Under the pieces are notes generated by a model. The model searched no databases, was not told the origin of the DNA, and worked only from the letters and a program-made list of their open reading frames with translations. Positions 41,448 to 49,789 of a DNA stretch of 64,000 nucleotides are shown here, piece after piece. Each line of letters begins with the position of its first letter. Positions within the stretch are counted from its first letter, which is position 1. Position numbers and translations under genes: made by a program. Source of the stretch: Pedobacter sp. Leaf176 (lineage in GTDB: Bacteria > Bacteroidota > Bacteroidia > Sphingobacteriales > Sphingobacteriaceae); contig NZ_LMPD01000001.1 of assembly GCF_001424305.1 (NCBI RefSeq), positions 682,001-746,000 of the forward strand. The letters run 5' to 3'.

Positions 41448-41951
41448 TTATTTTCTCCATTCCCAGGGTGGAACCGGATGTGGGCTTTTCCATAAGCCAA
41501 TTTTATTTGCCCTGGCACGGTTTTCAAGCTTTGCATAAACCTCATCTGAAGAATACTTTTTGAAATGCCAGGCCATACCTAGTTTAATCATTTCCTGGTT
41601 AACAATTTGCTTTTTACCATTCACTACAATCGCTATCAACCGTCGGTAACGGTCGTATTTCTCCCCTTCAATAGTAACCATTTGCCCGAAACATAAATCA
41701 GACAATGCTTGTTTAGCCTGACCCCCGAAAGGCTGCGATCTTCTTTTCTCCGGGCAATCGATATGCGCCAATCGTATTTTAACAGGCTGGTTTTGATACA
41801 GCACTTCCATGGTATCGCCGTCTAAAATGCGAATTACTTTAGCGGTAAAATTAAGATGCTCCTTGTATGCAGGCTTACTTTCAACCGGCGGAATGGTACA
41901 GGCTTGAAAAGTTAACCATAAAATCAGTAAACTTACTTTTCCCAACCGCAT
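41448..41951 (-). CDS. SNase (thermonuclease) family lipoprotein
   Basis: A 167-residue exported nuclease: lipobox LTFQAC (Cys18), then an SNase OB fold (residues about 35-160). The catalytic set is visible: Arg in VKIRLAHIDCPE with its Glu, DGDTMEV for calcium, and DRYRRLIAIV for the second Arg. It should cut DNA and RNA, anchored outside the cytoplasm. It overlaps the upstream Cys-rich gene by 19 bases and is the last gene of the operon that starts at 47363. Confidence 0.92.
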   Translation of the reverse strand: MRLGKVSLLILWLTFQACTIPPVESKPAYKEHLNFTAKVIRILDGDTMEVLYQNQPVKIRLAHIDCPEKRRSQPFGGQAKQALSDLCFGQMVTIEGEKYDRYRRLIAIVVNGKKQIVNQEMIKLGMAWHFKKYSSDEVYAKLENRARANKIGLWKSPHPVPPWEWRK

Positions 41952-42142
41952 AGCGTTTTTTTATCTTTTGTGGCTTTTTCTAAAGTTGTTTTAACTATTT
42001 TGTAGCTACAGTTGCTTAAGCCACGACAAGCTTCTTTTAAATGGTATTTTGTGGTTTTACCATTGTTGCAGATGTAAACTTCTTTTTGAGCCAGCGAACA
42101 ACTCAAGATTATTGTTAATGGTAAAATAAAAAGTGTTTTCAT
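41933..42142 (-). CDS. Small exported Cys-rich protein
   Basis: A 69-residue protein with a signal peptide (MKTLFILPLTIILSCSLAQ) and a mature domain with the pattern VYICNNGKTTKYHLKEACRG, then LSNCSYKIV and LCGWE. The four Cys and one His suggest metal binding or disulfides. I recall this pattern as a small domain seen next to or fused with SNase-type nucleases in Bacteroidota; here the SNase gene overlaps it by 19 bases. It could be a nuclease cofactor or a DNA-binding module. Confidence 0.75.
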   Translation of the reverse strand: MKTLFILPLTIILSCSLAQKEVYICNNGKTTKYHLKEACRGLSNCSYKIVKTTLEKATKDKKTLCGWEK

Positions 42143-42178
42143 GAATTTAGAATGTGATTTATGAGATGTCTTTATATT

Positions 42179-42685
42179 TTAATGATAAAAAGGTGTCTCA
42201 ACATTTGGGATAAGTGTTCTCAATATTAAACTAAGCAAAGGAGACAAACTAAAAATTAAACCTATTAACATTGCAGCCTTTATGATAAAGTATCCGTAAT
42301 TATCGTCTTCCATTTCCTGATGTTCATCAACTTTTATTTTTATCGTATTGATTAGAAATTTTATTACAAGAAACCATAGAATAAACCAGATAAAACCTGC
42401 GCCTATAATTAATGATATTGATTGAACTAATTGCAGATTGAAATTGGGTGGATTAATTTTAAGTAGATTGTCAATGACCTCTGTTACCGTGTCAATTACA
42501 ACTGAGATTACATCTGAACCAGATAAAAAAAGCGCGGCATACCATATTCCAAATGATACTTTGATCTTTCCGTCTTCGTTGAGTTTCGATTTAAACTTAT
42601 TTGTCAAAAAGTAAATAATAAATATTAACAGCAAAAAGGATAGGATAACCGAAACTGAAATCGTGATTAGTTTTAAGGAGTTCAT
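42179..42685 (-). CDS. Four-helix membrane protein of unknown function
   Basis: A 168-residue protein with four hydrophobic segments (about residues 5-28, 45-70, 88-115 and 130-160) and short charged loops, one acidic (KVDEHQEMEDDNYG). I recognise no domain. It begins one base after the J-domain/transglutaminase gene stops, so it is translationally coupled and probably works with it in the membrane. Confidence 0.75.
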   Translation of the reverse strand: MNSLKLITISVSVILSFLLLIFIIYFLTNKFKSKLNEDGKIKVSFGIWYAALFLSGSDVISVVIDTVTEVIDNLLKINPPNFNLQLVQSISLIIGAGFIWFILWFLVIKFLINTIKIKVDEHQEMEDDNYGYFIIKAAMLIGLIFSLSPLLSLILRTLIPNVETPFYH

Positions 42686-42686
42686 A

Positions 42687-44684
42687 TTAATTTGATTTTA
42701 AAGAAATGCGCCAATAGTCTGTGTTTGAAATTTCATCCGAAAGGACGCCGGGTTTTACATTTTGCACGGTTGTTTCCCAGAAAACGTATTGCTGATTATT
42801 ATAATTATAAGCAACTCCATCATAAGGTAGATTTATACCTAGAATGGAGTGGCTGTAATGCGAACTGCTTAATAAAGCAACATCATAGTTGTAGTGTGAA
42901 AATATAGTGTAAAGTAATAATGTTCGTGTATCGCAATCTCCATTAAGATTCGCTAAAAATTCAATAGGGGTATTAATTCCATATTTTTCAAATCCATCAC
43001 ATCTCGCATCTGGGCTTGAAAGGTATTTCGTTGTAAATTCATCTTGATAATACTGGGCATCACAGTCTTCTGGAAGTACTAGCGTGTAAGGGATTGTTTG
43101 CACAAATGACACAACTATTTCCGCAAATGACATTGAACTTAGTTTATGCTCAGTTCTAATAGAATCAAACATAGAATACAAGCTTGATAATTTATTTTTA
43201 TCATTCTCTTTTAGTGAGAAAATTATTTTATCATAACTATTTTCACTGTTACCAGAGATGTCTAAATTTTGTTTATAAAAATGCGCCTGATTCAAATCGC
43301 TTTTTTTGACAGAAAAATTTCCTTCGTACGTTTTGCCACTATAATCTTCCCAAATCATATGATGATTAATTAATGTATCTACAATTTTATCTGCTGATTG
43401 TGGGTTGACAACAGGTGTGTATTTCGGTTTTTCAATAACAGGTTTTGGTTTCACAACTGTTTGCCCAGCTCTTTTATTTACCGATTTAAGTATTGTTGAA
43501 ATTATTGCCATAGAAAATATAACCCCAAAAAGCACAAAGGCGATTCTAAAAATCCAAGTCCAAAATCGAAAAGGCATTAAATTTAGAAGATATGGAATTA
43601 AGATTAATGGTAGTAGGAAAGCAAGTTTTGGAATGAAAAATATAACGAAAAATATAATTGCACCAATTCCTAATATGTTTCCTACAGAACCCAAACAACC
43701 ATTGTTTTGAGGTGCTACTCTAGGTTCGTATTTCCATTTGCTCCATTCAGTTTTTTTGCTGTCACTATTGGTTGTCGCATGTCTTACATAATTACCAGAA
43801 GTTTGCTTTTTTCCTGTAGCCCGATAAGCAGGCCTAGTTACTTCAGCAACCCAATTACCCCAAAATTTACTGCAATCTGTATTGTAATATGCTTTTCTGA
43901 AATAGTTTGTGCCATTTTCAATTTTTTGCTCTGTTTCACCCGTTTCGCCAAAACACTCTTCAACAATTACTTCCTCTTTATAACTTTTAATTTCTTTTAC
44001 ATGGCAGTAAAAATTTCCAGTTATAGTTCCAAAACTCTCATTTTCATGCTTGGTCACATTTGTAATTTCTGGATCAGGAATAGTTAAATCTATAAGATGT
44101 AATTTATAATCTCTTGGTATATGATGCTGATCTAAAATCTGACAACTTACAGGTTGTTTTATGTTTAAACCTAATGGTTTATGCTTCGCAAATACTTTTT
44201 TAAATTCCTCTGAAAGATGTTGCCTGAGCATTTGTTCAACTATAGCGTCAGTTTGTGTAATCTTTATTTTATAAAAGGTTTCTCTTAATATGTTTTCTGC
44301 ATCTCGTTCATCATGTTTACCGCGATATTTGATAAAAATTTTCCCTTTTAAATAAGTTTTTTCTTCCCGGGTTTTTGTTGTGGTTTTAGTGTAAGTTCTT
44401 TTATGCTTATTTACCGGATTTTGAGAAGCAGATTGTTCTTGTTGATGCGCCTTTTTATTTAGTAGATACTGATCATAAGCATAACGCTCATCCTTATTAC
44501 CTAAAACTTCATAAGCTTCATTAATTTCTTTAATTAAAGCCTCATATTCTGGATTATCCGGATTCAAATCCGGATGGTATATTTTAGCCTGCTTCCTGTA
44601 GGCAAGTTTCACTTCATCAATACTCGCTAAAGGATGAACCCCTAAAATTTTATAATAATCCTTTTTAAAGTCTTTCATTCTCAA
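42687..44684 (-). CDS. J-domain, membrane and transglutaminase-like fusion protein
   Basis: A 665-residue fusion. Residues about 8-75 are a J-domain ([11 protein letters not shown] at 37-39, [19 protein letters not shown]), able to stimulate an Hsp70. Residues about 110-310 form a mixed soluble region. Residues about 325-405 hold two or three membrane helices. The C-terminal 220 residues resemble a transglutaminase-like fold: Cys584 in [14 protein letters not shown], His612 in HYSHSILGI and Glu637 in YVFWETT could form the triad. No such fusion is familiar to me. It overlaps the upstream DUF4407-like gene by 20 bases. Confidence 0.82.
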   Translation of the reverse strand: MRMKDFKKDYYKILGVHPLASIDEVKLAYRKQAKIYHPDLNPDNPEYEALIKEINEAYEVLGNKDERYAYDQYLLNKKAHQQEQSASQNPVNKHKRTYTKTTTKTREEKTYLKGKIFIKYRGKHDERDAENILRETFYKIKITQTDAIVEQMLRQHLSEEFKKVFAKHKPLGLNIKQPVSCQILDQHHIPRDYKLHLIDLTIPDPEITNVTKHENESFGTITGNFYCHVKEIKSYKEEVIVEECFGETGETEQKIENGTNYFRKAYYNTDCSKFWGNWVAEVTRPAYRATGKKQTSGNYVRHATTNSDSKKTEWSKWKYEPRVAPQNNGCLGSVGNILGIGAIIFFVIFFIPKLAFLLPLILIPYLLNLMPFRFWTWIFRIAFVLFGVIFSMAIISTILKSVNKRAGQTVVKPKPVIEKPKYTPVVNPQSADKIVDTLINHHMIWEDYSGKTYEGNFSVKKSDLNQAHFYKQNLDISGNSENSYDKIIFSLKENDKNKLSSLYSMFDSIRTEHKLSSMSFAEIVVSFVQTIPYTLVLPEDCDAQYYQDEFTTKYLSSPDARCDGFEKYGINTPIEFLANLNGDCDTRTLLLYTIFSHYNYDVALLSSSHYSHSILGINLPYDGVAYNYNNQQYVFWETTVQNVKPGVLSDEISNTDYWRISLKSN

Positions 44685-45657
44685 TCAGATTATTAAAAAA
44701 TTGCTCTTGTGTTAAATATTCAGGAAGGGGTTTTCTTTTGGTATTAAAAGGAGGATCGTTAAACGGTTCGTGAAAATCCACGTCAGCCAACGTAAATTTT
44801 GTTTTAAAAATCGCTTTATATTTAGCTTTGAATTTAATGTATTCTATTTCTACTAAGTTTCTGTCATTAGCTTTCTTAAGCTCATAATACTTACTTTTTC
44901 CAGAGATAGAATAGATAAGTACAATGGGTGTAAAGAAAAGTGTTAATATAATAAGCACGACAAAAGAGGAGCCTGAGTATTTGTTCGCAAGCTCTATTCT
45001 TTTAATAAAGAAATTTGAATTCGAAATAGTATTATTTGCAGTAACATTTGCCAAATCTATCTGTGCATTTATTTTGACTATATCTGCATCAATTTTACTT
45101 ATTTCTGCATCTAATGTTTCAGATTTAGCCATTAACAGATAAGCACTTTTTTGTGTAATTAATTTATCGACATCTGAAGAATATAAATCTGAATTTACTT
45201 TGGAAAATTTTTGGTACAATTCAGATTTATATCGCTCTAAATCGTTACCCAGCTGATGTCTATATACAAATATCTTCACTGGTTGTGCTATTAAAAATCC
45301 AATCATCAGAACAAAGCCTATTCTTGATAAATTAGAAAGATTGAAAAATTTCAGCTTATAAGCAGTTGGGAATACCTCTTTTGAAAATGTTTGTATGAGG
45401 AATATGTAAATGGTAAAAAACATTAATGAAAAGAAAGAGGAAAGCAAAATTTCTGCATGCCACATATCAAACATTAAATCAAAAGCGTAAAACACTGAGC
45501 AAAAGCTAATCAATAAAATAACCAAGACTAAAAAACCGGCAATTAAAAACTTAAAAAAATTATCAAGTTCAGATTTCTCCAATATTGGGTAATCAATTCC
45601 GATCAGGCTTACAATAGATCGCCTGCTCAAAAATCTAGCATATCTTTGTTTTGACAT
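44665..45657 (-). CDS. DUF4407-like membrane coiled-coil protein
   Basis: A 330-residue protein with three or four membrane helices in the first 140 residues, then a helical coiled-coil part (about 145-225), another helix (about 230-250) and a charged tail. The [20 protein letters not shown] segment parallels ISKPVEIRMFKTEID of the DUF4407 protein encoded just before it, so the two are probably distant paralogues and may form a heteromer. Its ATG overlaps the DUF4407 stop (TAATG). The function is unknown. Confidence 0.75.
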   Translation of the reverse strand: MSKQRYARFLSRRSIVSLIGIDYPILEKSELDNFFKFLIAGFLVLVILLISFCSVFYAFDLMFDMWHAEILLSSFFSLMFFTIYIFLIQTFSKEVFPTAYKLKFFNLSNLSRIGFVLMIGFLIAQPVKIFVYRHQLGNDLERYKSELYQKFSKVNSDLYSSDVDKLITQKSAYLLMAKSETLDAEISKIDADIVKINAQIDLANVTANNTISNSNFFIKRIELANKYSGSSFVVLIILTLFFTPIVLIYSISGKSKYYELKKANDRNLVEIEYIKFKAKYKAIFKTKFTLADVDFHEPFNDPPFNTKRKPLPEYLTQEQFFNNLIENERL

Positions 45658-46892
45658 TATTCTTCGCTTAAGTATGCTTCGGGATTGTTATTAATGTCGT
45701 TTTGCTTCTTATCTTTCCAGGCGTCAATTGCCTCATTACTTAAGGTACTTTGTGCCTCCAATAGTTTAATCTTTTCTTTAAGTACCCTTATTACCTGATG
45801 GTTAATTACCAGGTCTCTTTCAATCCCCTCACCATCTGGATAGAAGTTATGTTGTATTTCTATACCTTTATCAGCTTTAATCAGCTCCTTAATATTTTCT
45901 TCCATATAATCATAAGTGCTTTTTATTAGCATTAATTTGAAGAAAATTGGGGTTAGCTCTATAGTCATAAATAGAAGAGTAACAAATAGTGAAATTACCC
46001 ATCCCGCTTCTTCGTGGGCAAGCTTTATTCTTTCTAACAAGCCATCCAAACCGGCCGCTACCTTTCCACTTTCTTTTAGTTTATTCAGCTTATCTGTCTC
46101 TAGGCTTTCAAGTTCCTTTTTAACTTTTATAAATTCAGGGTCACTTTTTATAGCGGTAACCTCCGCTTGATTTGACGCCAATTGATTTTTGAATTCAGCA
46201 CACTTTAAAGAACAACCGCCATGAGAATTTTCATAAGCTATATCAGCTTTTCGAACCGTGCTAATACTATCCAGTCTCGCAATCCTGTTAAGTTGTTCTC
46301 TTATTATACTCTGCTTTTTTTCGATTTCTCCATTTGCTACCTTTTCAATTTCAGATTTGTAGGCTTGTTCTTGTTTAATTTGCTTCGCATGTAAGGCAAC
46401 GTCAATCTCAGTTTTAAACATTCTTATCTCAACCGGTTTTGAGATAGTGAGCGCTATAATTGCACCCATAATAATACGCGGTAAAGCACCAACTAATTCC
46501 TTCCTGGTAATTGCTTCTGTGCCATCACCTTTTCCTGTGCTCGTAACAATAAATCTGTCAATATTAAATATAATTGCACCCCAGATTAATCCGAAAACTA
46601 TCGATATTAATGCTGTGGGGATATGTGTTGGATCATAGTTGCTTGCAATTCCCTCAACAGCTTTGAAAGAATCTATCGCATTCCCTTTTGGAGCAAATAT
46701 GGTGTAAAATGCGTACCCACCAGCAATAGCGGCCATTACGCCCGTTGCAATAATAATTCCACCTAGGCAGACATATTTGATCTGGTCACCATAGGTACTT
46801 CTTTCTAGTATGAATCGATCCGCGCCAGCTGCTTTCCAGAAAAGTCGCATAAATTTGCTCGACTTCGGAGATTGATAAAATTCACTATTCAT
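45657..46892 (-). CDS. DUF4407 membrane protein
   Basis: A 411-residue protein of the DUF4407 family: AGADRFILERSTYGDQIKYV, membrane helices at about 40-62, 92-115, 133-152 and 300-320, the conserved FNIDRFIVTSTGKGD, and a long coiled coil (about 160-290) between the third and fourth helices. DUF4407 proteins are widespread in Bacteroidota and Actinobacteria and have no known function; the coiled coil probably projects on one side of the membrane. It starts six bases after the upstream hypothetical gene and overlaps the downstream paralogue by one base. Confidence 0.87.
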   Translation of the reverse strand: MNSEFYQSPKSSKFMRLFWKAAGADRFILERSTYGDQIKYVCLGGIIIATGVMAAIAGGYAFYTIFAPKGNAIDSFKAVEGIASNYDPTHIPTALISIVFGLIWGAIIFNIDRFIVTSTGKGDGTEAITRKELVGALPRIIMGAIIALTISKPVEIRMFKTEIDVALHAKQIKQEQAYKSEIEKVANGEIEKKQSIIREQLNRIARLDSISTVRKADIAYENSHGGCSLKCAEFKNQLASNQAEVTAIKSDPEFIKVKKELESLETDKLNKLKESGKVAAGLDGLLERIKLAHEEAGWVISLFVTLLFMTIELTPIFFKLMLIKSTYDYMEENIKELIKADKGIEIQHNFYPDGEGIERDLVINHQVIRVLKEKIKLLEAQSTLSNEAIDAWKDKKQNDINNNPEAYLSEE

Positions 46893-46898
46893 GAGAAA

Positions 46899-47363
46899 TT
46901 AATTAGGGTATGAAATATTTATAATTTTTTTTAATTCTGTTTGTTGTAGAAAAGATATTTTAAAAGGACTAACCTTAAGTTTTGAATGTTTTTGTTTTAC
47001 ATCAGGAATTATAAGTTTAGCTTCAAAAGGATCTTTCAGTTTTGCCGGGAAATCAATAGTAGTATTGAGGCTGATGCGATTTAATTTTAGTATATGTTTT
47101 TTGCTGCGCCACGAGCCAGCAATAACAAGTTCCAATTGTTCAATATTACTATCAACTGCAATGTAAGCTGAGCCTGCTTTTAAAAAAGACTTATATTTTG
47201 AGGATTTAATTTTTAATCTATAAGCATTTTTCAAGCTCCAGTTAAAAATAAAATAACTTTTATCCACTATAATGTAGTCCGCGTATTCAAAATGATAAAA
47301 ATTAGGACCGCCAACAATAAAAATATTTTTTAGCCAAAGGAAAAATAATGTAAGTTTTCTCAT
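46899..47363 (-). CDS. Hypothetical protein, first gene of the DUF4407 operon
   Basis: A 154-residue protein. The N-terminus (MRKLTLFFLWLKNIFIVGGP) is hydrophobic, perhaps a membrane anchor. The rest is predicted to be beta-rich, with alternating hydrophobic residues and many lysines (IIVDKSYFIFNWSLKNAYRL, then FPAKLKDPFEAKLII). No family is recognised. I chose the ATG at 47363; the frame also opens at 47381. It leads a run of seven closely packed minus-strand genes down to 41448. Confidence 0.65.
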   Translation of the reverse strand: MRKLTLFFLWLKNIFIVGGPNFYHFEYADYIIVDKSYFIFNWSLKNAYRLKIKSSKYKSFLKAGSAYIAVDSNIEQLELVIAGSWRSKKHILKLNRISLNTTIDFPAKLKDPFEAKLIIPDVKQKHSKLKVSPFKISFLQQTELKKIINISYPN

Positions 47364-47613
47364 ATAAATTTGTTTTGTCAAAGCCAGGTTTTAAGAAAAA
47401 AACGTTCATATAATAATTAAGCGAGAAATTGTTCACCAGCATTAAATAAGGAATATTATTCATGATTGATTTTCGTCGAAGAAGCTGCTTAAATCGATAA
47501 ATATCATAGGATATTGATTTGAATACTTTAACCAAGAGATTGCCAGCTTCCTTCAAGAAACTTTGAGGCAATCCCTTTATTAGTGAGAGCGGAGCATCAG
47601 TGAAATCTTTTAA

Positions 47614-48723
47614 TCAGTAATTTGCTATCGTTTGATGAAGCTGAGTTCTAAAACCATATATTTCATCAAGACTATTTAATAGTGTTTTTTCACCCGAATC
47701 CTTTCCCTTGTCAAATAGTTCTACCCATTTATTTGACGTGTTGAAATGAAAGCGGCAAATTGGTTTGCGATTATTATTATCCAGGAGTACGCCGAAGTAA
47801 GACTGTGTATCTCGTGGTGAAATTCTGTTGGCCGGAATTTTCTCTCTTAAAATGGCTTTCACAATCTGAAATGCATCCAGTTCCTCATCTGTGGTGACTA
47901 TTTTATTGGCGTCGATATTTTCGTCAATCGGATTTACCTTACTTTCATCCGGTTTATCAAGTCGCTCATTGATGCTTAAGGCCGATTTTAACCGGTAACT
48001 GATCGATTCATTAATGGATGTGGTTAATGCTTTTTTGGTATACTCTTTAAATGTTGCCATGCGGCTTGCCGTTAAAGGCTTGTCGAAGAACCTGTTTACT
48101 AAAAGTTTAACCAGCTCATCAGAAGGGTTTTCAATCTCCTTTTCGAATTCCTTGCGGATGGCCTTTATGTATTTTAAGGCTTCTGCAGAATCTAAAATTT
48201 GCTCCAGGTTGTACTCATTTTTGGTAAAACTCTCTAAAATTTTAATGGAGCTGTCTTTCAAATCCTCGATATCAATGGTTAAGAAAGGCTTCTCATCCAT
48301 AATATTTGGTTTCTCCAAATCAGAATAAAAATTATAGATGGTTCCGTTGGTTAACACACCAAACCTGGCTTTAGATACATGGTAATACCGGTGAAGTTGC
48401 GAATTGTGTGCGTCGGCATTTTCTTTCCAGTGCTTGCATTCGAAAATTAAAATAGGTTCGTTATTTTTTTTGATAACATAATCTATCTTTTCTCCTTTTT
48501 TGGTACCGATATCACAGATGTGTTCCGGGATAACTTCGGTTGGATTGAAGATGTCATAGCCTAAAATTTGGATGAAAGGCATTACAAATGCATTTTTGGT
48601 TGCCTCTTCGGTATTAATCTGATCTTTTAAGCCATTAACGCGCTGGTGGAGTTGTTCGAGCTTTAATTTTAGTTCCATAGTTTCGGGAATGATTATTCTG
48701 ATGGTCTGCTCAAAAGTAGCCAT
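47614..48723 (-). CDS. HsdR_N-type PD-(D/E)XK nuclease-like protein
   Basis: A 369-residue protein with a type I restriction HsdR N-terminal-like domain: EEATKNAFVMPFIQILGYDI, then the nuclease core KIDYVIKKNNEPILIFECKH (Asp, then Glu-x-Lys), then RYYHVSKARFGVLTNGTIYN. The C-terminal part (about 290-365) is a small alpha/beta unit with CRFHFN and LDEIYGFR. Stand-alone proteins of this type are common in Bacteroidota; no helicase, methylase or specificity gene is nearby. A 16-base palindrome lies 17 bases upstream of the start. Confidence 0.85.
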   Translation of the reverse strand: MATFEQTIRIIIPETMELKLKLEQLHQRVNGLKDQINTEEATKNAFVMPFIQILGYDIFNPTEVIPEHICDIGTKKGEKIDYVIKKNNEPILIFECKHWKENADAHNSQLHRYYHVSKARFGVLTNGTIYNFYSDLEKPNIMDEKPFLTIDIEDLKDSSIKILESFTKNEYNLEQILDSAEALKYIKAIRKEFEKEIENPSDELVKLLVNRFFDKPLTASRMATFKEYTKKALTTSINESISYRLKSALSINERLDKPDESKVNPIDENIDANKIVTTDEELDAFQIVKAILREKIPANRISPRDTQSYFGVLLDNNNRKPICRFHFNTSNKWVELFDKGKDSGEKTLLNSLDEIYGFRTQLHQTIANY

Positions 48724-48739
48724 GCTGAAAGCGCTTTTA

Positions 48740-48755
48740 TTACGGGAAACCGTAA
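48740..48755 (-). promoter_or_regulatory. Palindrome upstream of the nuclease-like gene
   Basis: TTACGG-GAAA-CCGTAA is a perfect inverted repeat 17 bases before the start codon at 48723. It could be an operator or a leader hairpin. Confidence 0.45.
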
Positions 48756-49113
48756 AGGGGAAAATATTTTGAAAAGAAAAAAGAAGATTAGATGTATGGC
48801 AAATATTATCATGTAAGCGGTTTCCTTACAAAGGCTTTCCTCGGCTGGCCACCGAAAGGACTTCTTCTTTGTCCTTGATGATAAAGAAGCAGGGTATCCC
48901 CCTTTGGAGGGGGGCAGGGGGAGGAAATTTTCTTACCCCTTTATATTCATAAGGGAATTAGTTTTACTTATCTTTTTATAAAAAAGTCTTTCAATAGCTT
49001 AACACTACTCAATTAAATTCTCCCGCCAACCGGTATATGATGCGTAAGTGTTCATGAGGCTAGCCAGCCAAGTTGCAAATGTCAACGCAATTTAAACCGT
49101 TAACTGATTACGA
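48756..49113. other. Gap with dispersed repeats
   Basis: Non-coding DNA between the nuclease-like gene and the response regulator gene, which ends at 49114. It holds a CTTCTTT...AAAGAAG hairpin (about 48861-48889) and a palindromic repeat (48893-48932). The rest is AT-rich, without a recognised feature. Confidence 0.5.
48893..48932 (+). repeat. Intergenic relative of the ileS-borne repeat
   Basis: It begins TATCCCCCTT and ends GGGGGAGGA, with a G-rich middle; the copy inside ileS (coding strand) has the same TATCCCCCTT start and GGGGAGGA end around CGAAGGAATTA. Confidence 0.7.
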
Positions 49114-49779
49114 TCAGATAATCTTGTTTGCGATACAATACGCAATAAGTTGCCCGTTATTGGTCATGTTTAATGAAGTTTTGATCAGGCTAAGGCGTTT
49201 TTCGATACTACTTAAACCGAAAGGTTCCATGTTTTTCGCTTTTAAAAGGTCGGGCATCTCCTTTTGAGTTTTTCCGCTGGAAAGCAATGATACAATCGTT
49301 TTATCATAATTCGTAAAATGATGTATATGCACTTCCTTGTGCCGGAGGTTTGGCGAAACGTATTTTTTATTTTTGTAGATAGCTTCAATTGCAAGCTTGA
49401 GGTCTTTCGCGTCATGACGTGCCTTCGGAACAAAAGCATCAATATTCAATTCATTAAAGAATGAACTGGCAATAAGTGCCCTGTTTTCACCTGAAAATAC
49501 CAGGATTTTTATATCTGGCTGTACTTCCTTCACCGCCTGGATAAGTTCTTTGCCACCGGAGATTTTTTGTGTTGGGTAATCATCGTCAAAAGATAAATCC
49601 GTAATCAATAGTTCGTATGGATTGTCCTCCCGGATGGCTTTTCGTACCCTTGCAAATGCATCATCACATTGAAATACATAATCTTTCTCGACTACTGTGA
49701 TACCAAGATCGCTCATCACGTTTCGGAGGGATAGATTTGCCATTTCATGGTCTTCGGCGATTAATACATTTTTGAACAT
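49114..49779 (-). CDS. Response regulator with LuxR/NarL-like output domain
   Basis: A 221-residue protein: receiver domain with Asp10 in LIAEDHE, the phosphorylatable Asp61 in LLITDLSF and the Lys in FVPKARH, then an output domain (about 155-221) with a divergent helix-turn-helix, SLLSSGKTQKEMPDLLKAKN. I chose the ATG at 49779 because it gives the normal receiver start; the frame opens at 49842 inside the kinase gene. It starts ten bases after the histidine kinase stops and is surely its partner. Confidence 0.9.
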   Translation of the reverse strand: MFKNVLIAEDHEMANLSLRNVMSDLGITVVEKDYVFQCDDAFARVRKAIREDNPYELLITDLSFDDDYPTQKISGGKELIQAVKEVQPDIKILVFSGENRALIASSFFNELNIDAFVPKARHDAKDLKLAIEAIYKNKKYVSPNLRHKEVHIHHFTNYDKTIVSLLSSGKTQKEMPDLLKAKNMEPFGLSSIEKRLSLIKTSLNMTNNGQLIAYCIANKII

Positions 49780-49789
49780 AACAACTTTA

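Noticed and set aside
47302..47571. Possible 89-codon gene upstream of the DUF4407 operon
   Set aside because: It begins with TTG, overlaps the 46899-47363 gene in another frame and has no recognisable composition or start signal.
41448..48723. Defence island
   Set aside because: One orphan nuclease-like gene and an operon of unknown function are not enough; no recognised defence system, integrase or att site is present.
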